A stretch of 7,567 nucleotides of DNA, from assembly GCA_020217115.1 (NCBI GenBank), contig JAIWOA010000132.1:1-7567 (forward strand), given 5' to 3'. A program made the position numbers and the translations under genes. Each line of letters opens with the position of its first letter. Positions within the stretch are counted from its first letter, which is position 1. The notes beneath the pieces were generated by a model that made no database searches, had not been told where the DNA came from, and saw nothing but the letters and a program-made list of their open reading frames with translations. The stretch is from Calditerrivibrio sp. (lineage in GTDB: Bacteria; Chrysiogenota; Deferribacteres; Deferribacterales; Calditerrivibrionaceae). Below, one piece after another: positions 1 to 5,483 of this stretch.

Positions 1-256
1 AAGAAACTTTGGTGTAATATTTGCAGAAAAATACAACTCTGAATTAGGTAACCATCTTATAAAGAAGATGAATCTTGATTATATTATAATAATAAATGCA
101 CAGAGAAAAAAGATATCAATGAGATCAAAACCTGAAGTGGACATAAGCAACATAGCATCAGCAAATGGTGGTGGAGGACACAAAAATGCAGCAGGATTTA
201 CAACGAAATTTGATTTTGGTATAGGTCAGTTTTTGAAAAATATAGGTGTACTGTAA
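1..256 (+). CDS. DHH/DHHA1 family phosphoesterase, C-terminal end (partial)
   Basis: The reading frame is open from base 2 and runs off the left edge, so only the last 84 codons are present. The internal ATG at 68 is not the real start, because the upstream codons (RNFGVIFAEKY...) continue the same domain. The visible part is a DHHA1 domain: two beta strands, then the signature GGGGHKNAAGF near the end, which in this superfamily forms part of the substrate-binding site. DHH-DHHA1 proteins include NrnA-type oligoribonucleases, pAp phosphatases, cyclic-dinucleotide phosphodiesterases and RecJ. The catalytic DHH half lies outside the window, so the substrate cannot be told. Its stop TAA shares one base with the engB start, indicating translational coupling. 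The family call is secure; the specific function is open. Confidence 0.85.
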   Translation, partial: RNFGVIFAEKYNSELGNHLIKKMNLDYIIIINAQRKKISMRSKPEVDISNIASANGGGGHKNAAGFTTKFDFGIGQFLKNIGVL

Positions 257-840
257 TGATTGCAGAATTTGTAAAGTCAGCTTTTTACCCAAAGGACTTT
301 CCTGTAAGTGATCTCCCTGAAATATGTTTTGTAGGAAAAAGTAATGTTGGAAAGTCATCAGCTATAAATACATTGATAAATAGAAAAGACCTTGCAAGGG
401 TAGGAAAAACACCGGGTAAAACAAGATTATTAAACTTTTTTTCAATCAAAGATAAAGGGAACCATTTTATTTTAACGGATCTACCAGGTTACGGTTATGC
501 CAAAGTGTCAAAAAAAGAAAGGGATGAGTGGAGAAAATCTATAGAAAATTATCTAAAATTTAGAAATAATCTGAAATTAGTCATTTTTATAATTGACATA
601 CGCAGAGATCCAGATGAAAATGATGAAGTTATGTTTAATTGGTTAAAATATTACCAGAAGAATTATGTTATGCTACTCACGAAATCTGATAAATTATCAA
701 ACAATGAAATATTTAATAGAATGAGAGATCTGGAAAAACATCCAATGATTTCAAAGGAAAATCTGATTATTTTTTCCTCTGTAACTAAAAAAGGAAAAGA
801 TGAATTATATGAAAAAATTATCCAGCATATTAACCAATAA
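256..840 (+). CDS. engB: Ribosome biogenesis GTPase EngB (YsxC/YihA)
   Basis: 194-aa TRAFAC-class GTPase of the usual EngB length (about 190-210 aa). Seen motifs: G1 P-loop GKSNVGKSS (27-35), G2 region with GKTPGKTR (50-57), G3 DLPGYGYA (75-82), the IDIRR strand (113-117), G4 TKSD (142-145) and G5 SSVTKKG (174-180). The GKTPGKT and DLPGYGYA forms separate EngB from Era and EngA. Family knowledge: EngB is a usually essential cytoplasmic GTPase needed for late assembly of the large ribosomal subunit. The ATG at 256 overlaps the preceding stop, and AGGTG at 244-248 lies 7 bases upstream. The last 41 bases overlap the next gene. No promoter of its own is seen, so it is probably co-transcribed with its neighbours. 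Confidence 0.97.
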   Translation: MIAEFVKSAFYPKDFPVSDLPEICFVGKSNVGKSSAINTLINRKDLARVGKTPGKTRLLNFFSIKDKGNHFILTDLPGYGYAKVSKKERDEWRKSIENYLKFRNNLKLVIFIIDIRRDPDENDEVMFNWLKYYQKNYVMLLTKSDKLSNNEIFNRMRDLEKHPMISKENLIIFSSVTKKGKDELYEKIIQHINQ

Positions 841-1378
841 AAAAACATATGTTTTACTTTTAGTTCTGTTTATATCTATTTTCTGGCTTTTCAACCTTTT
901 CAAAGCTAACGCAGATATAACATTCTTACCAGACAATTTATTTGTAGAACATTACCTCAAAGATATAGAAAGTAGTGAAAAAAATATATTTATATCGATC
1001 TTCTTCTTTAAAATAGATGATCAGAAAGGGGCTGCCAATGAGATAAAATCTGCATTAATAAGGGCAAAAAATAGGGGTGTAGATATATATATTGTCATGG
1101 AGCAAGCGGAAAAAGATATATCTACAGATGTCAATAAATTTACCGGTGGCGAATTAGAAAAACATGGAATATCTGTAAGGTACGATTCTCCCTTCAACAA
1201 ATTACATTCAAAAATGACTGTAATTGATGAAAACATAGTTTACATCGGAAGTCACAACTACACAAACAGTGCACTATCCAGGAATAACGAGACATCTGTT
1301 AGAATAATTTCGAAAAAGATCGCAAAAGAAGCAATAAACTACATCAAAAGCATAAAAACCTTCGAACTTTTAAAATAA
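800..1378 (+). CDS. Membrane-anchored phospholipase D-like (Nuc-type) protein
   Basis: 192-aa protein with a hydrophobic segment at about 17-34, preceded by lysines. It reads as a signal anchor or uncleaved signal peptide, which would put the rest outside the cytoplasmic membrane. The body is a single PLD domain. The catalytic HKD motif is complete: H136-x-K138-x4-D143, then G150-S151-x-N153 and E164. Upstream are the family strand FISIFFF (64-70) and an AKNRGVDIYIVM strand (89-100). Proteins with one HKD motif, such as the Salmonella nuclease Nuc, work as dimers; cardiolipin synthases carry two motifs in one chain. A nuclease or phosphodiesterase is therefore likelier than a lipid synthase, but the substrate is unknown. 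The start at 800 is preferred because AAGGA (791-795) lies 4 bases upstream; ATG 809 is the alternative. It overlaps engB by 41 bp. Confidence 0.88.
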   Translation: MNYMKKLSSILTNKKTYVLLLVLFISIFWLFNLFKANADITFLPDNLFVEHYLKDIESSEKNIFISIFFFKIDDQKGAANEIKSALIRAKNRGVDIYIVMEQAEKDISTDVNKFTGGELEKHGISVRYDSPFNKLHSKMTVIDENIVYIGSHNYTNSALSRNNETSVRIISKKIAKEAINYIKSIKTFELLK

Positions 1379-1435
1379 GATGATATTAAAAAATAGGTGA
1401 AACACTGCTATCTGTCCATATGATACTTAAAATGT

Positions 1436-1921
1436 TCATGCTGGTCTCTCATAAACAAAATGATAGGCTTCGTGACCATTTATGATTGTTGTACCTGCTT
1501 CTTTATATCCAGCTTTCTTGAAAGCTTTTATAGAACCTGTATTTTCAAGCTTTATATATGCATGAATCAGCTCGACATCTGAAGTCCTAAAAAGCTGATT
1601 AGAAACAAGAGTGATCGCTTCACTACCATAACCTTTACCACGACATTTACTATCAATACTAATTGAGATTACTGCTTCCTTCCCATTTATATCACACCTA
1701 ACCTGTCCAGATGGTATTTCGTTATTATCGATTAAAATATAAAACAGGCAATTGGGATCACTAACCTTAGAATTAAACCATTTGAGATGTTGCTCCCAGA
1801 GGATAGGCTCTGTTGAGAAAGATACTGCACGAACATCTGGAGCATTTGCCCACTCCCATAATAATCTACAATCCTCTTGACACACCCTCTTAAGTCTTAA
1901 ATTATCTCCTTTTATACACAT
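1436..1921 (-). CDS. GNAT N-acetyltransferase, PseH/PseG-fusion-like
   Basis: 161-aa single-domain GNAT protein. It has the N-terminal LRLKRV strand (8-13), a WEWANAPDVRAVSF segment (22-35), the acetyl-CoA pyrophosphate-binding loop RGKGYG (94-99), and the C-terminal ENTGS and FKKAGY elements (126-130, 134-139). The W-x-N-x-P-x-VR segment, EQHLKWF and GQVRCDI resemble PseH and the GNAT domain fused to PseG in some bacteria. These acetylate the 4-amino group of a UDP-sugar in pseudaminic acid synthesis. Here the gene stands alone near a PseI-type end, maf and flagellin, which fits that role, but ribosomal-protein acetylases (RimJ/RimL) belong to the same superfamily. Start: AAAGG lies about 5 bases before the ATG at 1921, and the domain begins only a few residues later. 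It converges on the PLD-like gene; no terminator is obvious in the 57-bp gap. Confidence 0.8.
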   Translation of the reverse strand: MCIKGDNLRLKRVCQEDCRLLWEWANAPDVRAVSFSTEPILWEQHLKWFNSKVSDPNCLFYILIDNNEIPSGQVRCDINGKEAVISISIDSKCRGKGYGSEAITLVSNQLFRTSDVELIHAYIKLENTGSIKAFKKAGYKEAGTTIINGHEAYHFVYERPA

Positions 1922-1941
1922 GGGTACCTTTCCATCAGAAA

Positions 1942-1970
1942 ATTTTAGTTTACCTCATAATAGTTGTCAA
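1942..1970 (-). promoter_or_regulatory. Sigma-70-type promoter of the GNAT gene
   Basis: On the - strand, TTGACA (a perfect -35, bases 1970-1965) is followed by exactly 17 bases and then TAAAAT (5 of 6 to TATAAT, bases 1947-1942). Transcription would begin near 1935, leaving a leader of about 15 bases that holds the AAAGG ribosome site. The acetyltransferase is therefore probably expressed independently of the flagellin unit, as expected for a housekeeping sugar-modifying enzyme. Confidence 0.75.
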
Positions 1971-2025
1971 GAATTATTTCTTATTTTATGGTTACTATTT
2001 TGTCATGAAAAGAGGTGAAGATTTT

Positions 2026-2056
2026 AGATTGCTTCGCTTCACTACCCTCCCAATGG
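2026..2056. repeat. Relic of a dispersed GCGAGG/GAAGCAATCT-type intergenic repeat
   Basis: The + strand reads AGATTGCTTCGCTTC, then ACTAC, then CCTCCCAATGG. The complement (CCATTGGGAGG...GAAGCGAAGCAATCT) closely resembles the short intergenic element CATTGCGAGG...GAAGCAATCT that occurs in many copies in unrelated bacterial genomes. The usual continuation CAATGACAGA is missing here, but a similar string (ATTGTAATGACAGA) appears at 2189-2202, as if the element had been split by the intervening DNA. The assignment is from memory of the motif. Confidence 0.5.
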
Positions 2057-2061
2057 TTTAG

Positions 2062-2080
2062 AAGTGTTGAGTGTTGAGTT
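2062..2080 (-). repeat. Inverted copy of the heptamer repeat
   Basis: The + strand reads AAGTGTTGAGTGTTGAGTT, whose complement is units of ACTCAAC. It matches the complement of 2270-2288 at 17 of 19 positions, so the two blocks form an inverted repeat with about 190 bases between them. Confidence 0.7.
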
Positions 2081-2249
2081 AAAAATTTTGAATGATAAAT
2101 GGAAAAATTTCATGGGGAGTTTGACTTTCTCCATTATTGTTTTTTTGAATATTTTTATAAAATACACAAAAAGCAAGTTTTCACTTTGATTGTAATGACA
2201 GATATACTATAACTTATTGTGAAGCATATAGTTATGTAGCAACCCAACA

Positions 2250-2298
2250 ACTCATCACTCATCACTCATCACTTAACACTCAACACTTAACACTCAAA
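2250..2298 (+). repeat. Seven tandem 7-bp repeats (ACTCATC/ACTYAAC)
   Basis: Seven consecutive heptamers without interruption: ACTCATC three times, then ACTTAAC, ACTCAAC, ACTTAAC and ACTCAAA. The first two and last bases of the unit barely vary; changes fall in the middle. It lies between the GNAT gene and the terminator of the flagellin unit, in DNA not expected to be translated. The unit is far too short, and lacks spacers, to be a CRISPR. Confidence 0.9.
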
Positions 2299-2330
2299 TT
2301 ATAGGATATTTTTTTACTAAAATTGTTATA

Positions 2331-2375
2331 TAAAAAAACTAACCCCCCAAGAGGAAATATCTTAAGGGAGTTAGT
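2331..2375 (-). terminator. Intrinsic terminator of the flagellin-flaG unit
   Basis: On the - strand the arm ACTAACTCCC...TAAGA folds back on TCTTG...GGGGTTAGT, with a 7-base A/T-rich loop and one or two mismatches, followed at once by a run of seven T (bases 2338-2332). It begins 38 bases after the flaG stop, so it closes the flagellin-flaG transcript. Confidence 0.85.
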
Positions 2376-2413
2376 CTCAAGTATCTGTATTTTGTTTAAT
2401 CATGGGTCAACAC

Positions 2414-2749
2414 CTAATATTTAGTGTCAAACAAAAGACCCAGCATCTCTTTAATATTCTTACTAATCCTCAGAGTATCTTCACTTGGTATCTGGCGTAT
2501 TACCTCTTTCTTTTCAGTATCCATAATTTTCACCACTACCTTATCAAGATCTCTGTCAATCTCAAATTGTCTTGCTATATTCATATTAGCAAAAGTGTCA
2601 TTTATATCCTTTACTACCCTTTCCAGATCCCTATCAGTTGCTTCTTTGGGTCTTGCCTCCTGCCTATATTGATCATTTGACTTAACTTTGGAAGCGACTT
2701 GAGGATCTCTTACCATATCAACTGATACAATTTTTACAGTCTCCATCAT
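2414..2749 (-). CDS. flaG: Flagellar protein FlaG
   Basis: 111-aa protein of typical FlaG length. The N-terminal 40 residues are polar and variable. The conserved FlaG domain covers about 46-108: INDTFANMNIARQFEIDRDL, then DKVVVKIMDTEKKEVIRQIP (69-88), where IRQIP is the family hallmark, and a closing amphipathic helix ISKNIKEMLGLLFD. Family knowledge: FlaG is linked to flagellin and FliD genes, and its loss changes filament length in several bacteria; the biochemical role is unclear. It starts at 2749 or at the next codon (2746); GGAAGGTGA lies a few bases upstream. It is 61 bp behind the flagellin gene, separated only by a hairpin, and is followed by a terminator, so it is the last gene of the unit. 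Confidence 0.95.
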   Translation of the reverse strand: MMETVKIVSVDMVRDPQVASKVKSNDQYRQEARPKEATDRDLERVVKDINDTFANMNIARQFEIDRDLDKVVVKIMDTEKKEVIRQIPSEDTLRISKNIKEMLGLLFDTKY

Positions 2750-2774
2750 AAGTCGTCACCTTCCTTTTTAAGAT

Positions 2775-2794
2775 GGGTGGGGATGACCCCACCC
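2775..2794 (-). promoter_or_regulatory. GC-rich intercistronic hairpin between flagellin and flaG
   Basis: A perfect 8-bp stem (GGGTGGGG/CCCCACCC) with a 4-base loop lies 16 bases after the flagellin stop. On the - strand it is followed by ATCTTAAAAAGGAAGG, which is the flaG ribosome-site region and not a T-run, so it is not a standard intrinsic terminator. Possible roles are protection of the flagellin mRNA 3' end, partial termination, or a processing site that sets the flagellin to FlaG ratio. Confidence 0.7.
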
Positions 2795-2810
2795 TATACT
2801 AAGTTAGTCA

Positions 2811-5171
2811 TTACCTCAATAACTGAAGAGCCATTTGTGGAAGCTGATTAGCCTGAGCAAGCATAGCAGTACCAGACTGGTTGAGGATCTGCCATCTTGT
2901 AAAGTTTGCCATTTCAGCAGCCACATCGAGGTCTCTTATCCTTGATTCAGCAGCTACCAGATTTTCCCTTGTTACGTTAAGGTTACTTATAGCATATTCA
3001 AGTCTATTGACCTGAGCACCTATTGTAGCTCTACCAGCAGAAACAATCTCAAGGGCTCTGTCTATCTTGGTGATAGATTTTTGAGCAAGCTCCTGACTTA
3101 CCATATAGACATCATCAATACCAAGGGATCTTGTATCCATCTGCCCTATAGTGGTAAGTATTGTTTGCCCTTCATTTGCACCTATCTGAAGCTCTGTAGC
3201 ATTATCCACAAGGTGAAGTTTTAGATCTACACTTCCAGCTGCTCCAGCAAAGCTGATCTTCCTGTTTGAAGCACTCCACGACACTGTAGTGTCTATATTA
3301 CTTGCAAATTCCACATCTACACCTTTAATAATACCTCTGATTGTGGAATCATTGACTATATCTGATCCTATATTTTCACCAGTGTGAGCGTTTGTAACTG
3401 TCACTTTTACAGCAGACTCCTCACCTTCCTGAATTGTAGCAAGGCTAAGCCCATCTATGAGCGCCTGATCACCTATGAAGGCAAGCTGACTATTATTACC
3501 TAACAGAGCTGTCTGGATGACAAAGGTACCATTTACTGCTTCATTTGTACCACTCACAGCAGTACCGGGAGATACGTAATTTACAAGGTTGTTGTTTACT
3601 ACACTACTACTATATCCCATGCCAAGACCACTTACTATAGCATCTGTGAGCTTTTTCTCAAAATCTGCTATGGTATCATCACCCTCTAAGTATATAGTGG
3701 CTGACTTACCGTTACCAAACACTGTAAGCTCCTGTGTATTGTCAAATAGATTCCTGCCATCGGCTGTGGTAAATCTTGCTATATCTTTTAGTTTTGTAGT
3801 AGTAGTAGCAGCCTCACCACCACCTTTTATAGTCATACGAAAATTACCTGTGTCTGTCGGAGCATAAGTAGCACCAGAACCACTTGACTGTTCTTTAAAA
3901 CCAAGCGTAATATTTCCGAGATTTAGATTTCCTGTAGATTGATCCAGCTGTGCATAGTAGACTGTAACATCATTATAGTCTACTGTAGTGTCACCATTAT
4001 CTTTCTTGGTCAATTGACCCGATGCATACTCTATAGTAGGTCCAGTGTAACCAGTTGGGCCACCAGAAAGCCGTATACTACCACCACCTGAAGCAGTGAC
4101 CCCTGTTGCAACTGAACTAAGATCACTTACAGCTATCAATATTTTGTCTCCAGCGGTAACCTTCTGACCAGTGGTTACAGTAATACTTGCAGAGACTATA
4201 CTACCAAGAGCACTTGCTTTTATACCAGCTGCACCTATGTCATCTGTAGTCCAGCTACCTACTACTCCTGTACTTGCATCTATGGTTCTGTATCTAAAAC
4301 CATCAGTTACTGCTGCTGTACCAGTATAATCTTTCAGAAATTCTATTTCCACATAACCTGAGAAGTTTGCGTTAACAGCAGTTCCAAGTGCCACTGTCCA
4401 TGCTGATCCGGCCTGCTGGTATACACCATTTAATGCAGCTGTGTCTGTGTTGTTACTTGATGCAGCACCAATTGTCACTGTAAAATAAGCAGTACCTGTA
4501 GTTGGCATAGAAATAGGGTTTTTTACATAGGATACATTTGTGTCATTTGCATCTGGTGTTGAACCTATGGCTGTGTCTATCATTGCACCAAGGGCACCTT
4601 CGTTCAGGGTCATTACATCTGATTTGTATACATAGTTACTACCAGGATTAACTACATCCAGGTTAATATTGTAGTTACCTTCGGCAACCTTTGATCTGAT
4701 GATAGCAGAGAGCTTGTCTGACTTGTCTGTGGACCACAGGGCTGTGGCATCTCCATTTAACAATTTCTTGGTGTTAAACTCTGTAGATGATGATATACGG
4801 TTTATCTCTGCCTTTAACTGATCCACTTCATCCTGGATATACTTCCTATCGTTTGTAGTATAGATACCGTTTGAAGCCTGAACTGAAAGCTCCCTCATCC
4901 TTTGAAGAATGCTCTGTACTTCACCCATAGCGCCTTCAGCTGTCTGAAGCATTGAAATACCATCCTGAGCATTCATAGATGCCCTTTTTAATCCACTTAT
5001 CTGACCCCTTAATTTCTCAGATATTGCAAGCCCTGAAGCATCATCTGATGCGTGGTTAATACGCAAACCTGAAGAAAGTTTTTCAAGGGATTTCGCTAAA
5101 TTGCTGTTGGATACTCCAACAAATCTCTGACCTGTCAAAGAAGGAACGTTGTTGTAAATTATCATTGCCAT
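2811..5171 (-). CDS. Large flagellin with an expanded variable region (786 aa)
   Basis: Filament subunit, exported by the flagellar secretion system. The N-terminal D0/D1 region (about 1-145) has SSGLRINHASDDASGLAI (33-50), LQRMRELSVQ (89-98) and the helix ending in STEFNTKKLLNG. The C-terminal D1/D0 region (about 690-786) has RATIGAQVNRL, ESRIRDLDVAAEMANFT and a closing LAQANQLPQMALQLLR. Between them lie about 540 residues. Residues 150-455 are Ser/Thr/Gly/Ala-rich and strand-like. Residues 459-690 resemble Flagellin_IN-type material (ELTVFGNGKSATIYLEGDDT; later LQIGANEGQ). Common flagellins have about 280-500 aa. No cysteine is present. Start: ATG 5171 has GGAGGT 5 bases upstream and gives the family N-terminus; an in-frame ATG at 5207 lacks a ribosome site and lies in a leader hairpin. 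The Ser/Thr-rich surface and adjacent maf point to O-glycosylation. Confidence 0.97.
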   Translation of the reverse strand: MAMIIYNNVPSLTGQRFVGVSNSNLAKSLEKLSSGLRINHASDDASGLAISEKLRGQISGLKRASMNAQDGISMLQTAEGAMGEVQSILQRMRELSVQASNGIYTTNDRKYIQDEVDQLKAEINRISSSTEFNTKKLLNGDATALWSTDKSDKLSAIIRSKVAEGNYNINLDVVNPGSNYVYKSDVMTLNEGALGAMIDTAIGSTPDANDTNVSYVKNPISMPTTGTAYFTVTIGAASSNNTDTAALNGVYQQAGSAWTVALGTAVNANFSGYVEIEFLKDYTGTAAVTDGFRYRTIDASTGVVGSWTTDDIGAAGIKASALGSIVSASITVTTGQKVTAGDKILIAVSDLSSVATGVTASGGGSIRLSGGPTGYTGPTIEYASGQLTKKDNGDTTVDYNDVTVYYAQLDQSTGNLNLGNITLGFKEQSSGSGATYAPTDTGNFRMTIKGGGEAATTTTKLKDIARFTTADGRNLFDNTQELTVFGNGKSATIYLEGDDTIADFEKKLTDAIVSGLGMGYSSSVVNNNLVNYVSPGTAVSGTNEAVNGTFVIQTALLGNNSQLAFIGDQALIDGLSLATIQEGEESAVKVTVTNAHTGENIGSDIVNDSTIRGIIKGVDVEFASNIDTTVSWSASNRKISFAGAAGSVDLKLHLVDNATELQIGANEGQTILTTIGQMDTRSLGIDDVYMVSQELAQKSITKIDRALEIVSAGRATIGAQVNRLEYAISNLNVTRENLVAAESRIRDLDVAAEMANFTRWQILNQSGTAMLAQANQLPQMALQLLR

Positions 5172-5176
5172 AAAAT

Positions 5177-5212
5177 ACCTCCATGTTTTGTATTTTTGGG
5201 CTTCCATGCCCA
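5177..5212 (-). promoter_or_regulatory. Flagellin ribosome site and putative CsrA-binding leader element
   Basis: The Shine-Dalgarno GGAGGT (5182-5177) is embedded in CATGGAGGT, so an AUGGA motif covers it. Fifteen bases upstream is a hairpin with stem TGGGC/GCCCA (5212-5208 and 5201-5197) whose 6-base loop AUGGAA carries a second AUGGA. CsrA binds A-N-GGA in hairpin loops and over ribosome sites. Two more AUGGA copies lie farther up at 5318-5314 and 5347-5343. The arrangement resembles the hag leader of Bacillus subtilis. The sequence elements are visible; CsrA control is inferred. Confidence 0.45.
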
Positions 5213-5270
5213 GTTTTAATTTTTAGTTTTAATTCTCAATTTCCAGATTCCTCTACTACAAACTATTAGC

Positions 5271-5312
5271 CATAACCTATAACCTTAAACTCATCACTCT
5301 AAACTTTACCAC
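5271..5312. repeat. Degenerate 7-bp-phased repeat in the flagellin leader
   Basis: The + strand can be cut into CATAACC, TATAACC, TTAAACT, CATCACT, CTAAACT and TTACCAC, a decayed period-7 pattern. It shares the exact 12-mer AACTCATCACTC with the clean array at 2249-2260. It lies between the promoter region and the flagellin start, so it would be part of the untranslated leader. Confidence 0.55.
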
Positions 5313-5336
5313 CTCCATCTCTATCTTTTAGCCCGG

Positions 5337-5366
5337 ATTTTATCCATAGCAAATTCCCAGCTTCAA
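5337..5366 (-). promoter_or_regulatory. Possible weak sigma-70-like promoter for flagellin
   Basis: On the - strand, TTGAAG (4 of 6 to -35) and TAAAAT (5 of 6 to -10) are separated by 18 bases, directly behind the T-run of the terminator. It would give a leader of about 160 bases and a flagellin transcript that avoids the terminator. In AT-rich DNA such a match is expected by chance fairly often. Confidence 0.25.
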
Positions 5367-5369
5367 AAC

Positions 5370-5407
5370 AAAAAAGGCCGATGTGGTATCTCTACCAACA
5401 TCGGCCT
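5370..5407 (-). terminator. Strong intrinsic terminator in the maf-flagellin gap
   Basis: On the - strand AGGCCGATGTTGGTA pairs with TACCACATCGGCCT around a GAGA tetraloop: 14 base pairs with one bulged T, followed by six T and then GTTTT. In form it is a textbook Rho-independent terminator. It can end transcripts coming from maf, and also any transcript started at the sigma-28 site at 5510-5484. On the + strand no T-run follows. Confidence 0.9.
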
Positions 5408-5477
5408 GATTATTTCAGTACCATGCTTCACATATTCTTATGAGCTTTTCCCTTTTAACCCAAGCTTTCTATCTTCA
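5370..5477 (-). ncRNA. Candidate sigma-28-driven small RNA or attenuated flagellin leader
   Basis: A good sigma-28 promoter and a strong intrinsic terminator enclose about 105 bases with no meaningful open frame. The segment has foldable parts before the terminator: AGCTT/AAGCT flanking a purine-rich stretch, and GCTCATA-AGAA-TATG...AGC. No known riboswitch class was recognised. It could be a flagellum-regulated small RNA, a leader whose terminator is bypassed when flagellin is needed, or an accidental pairing of the flagellin promoter with the maf terminator. Confidence 0.35.
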
Positions 5478-5483
5478 AACCTA

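Larger units (their letters stand above)
1971..2330. other. Gene-free AT-rich intergenic region
   Basis: No open frame with a plausible ribosome site or family resemblance is seen on either strand between the GNAT promoter and the flaG terminator. The region holds a relic of a dispersed GCGAGG-type repeat (2026-2056), an inverted and a direct block of 7-bp repeats (2062-2080 and 2250-2298), and otherwise AT-rich sequence with T-runs at about 2140-2160. A small inverted repeat ATAACT/AGTTAT lies at about 2210-2236. It looks like repeat-built spacer DNA. Confidence 0.6.

Noticed and set aside
1379..1435. Bidirectional terminator between the PLD-like and GNAT genes
   Set aside because: No convincing stem followed by a T-run on either strand in the 57-bp gap.
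2250..2298. CRISPR array
   Set aside because: The units are 7 bp and directly adjacent, with no spacers.
2402..2680. Open frames on the + strand across flaG (2402-2680 and 2424-2672)
   Set aside because: They are antisense to a clearly conserved FlaG, have no ribosome site and no family resemblance.
3589..3867. Open frame on the + strand inside the flagellin gene
   Set aside because: It is a mirror of the Ser/Thr-rich coding sequence with no start signal.
5172..5207. Upstream in-frame ATG at 5207 giving a 798-aa flagellin
   Set aside because: It has no ribosome site, lies in a leader hairpin loop, and adds 12 residues absent from flagellins; ATG 5171 has GGAGGT at ideal spacing.
5370..5477. 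Cyclic-di-GMP (GEMM) or another known riboswitch in the leader
   Set aside because: The conserved cores of the classes considered are not present; only generic hairpins are seen.
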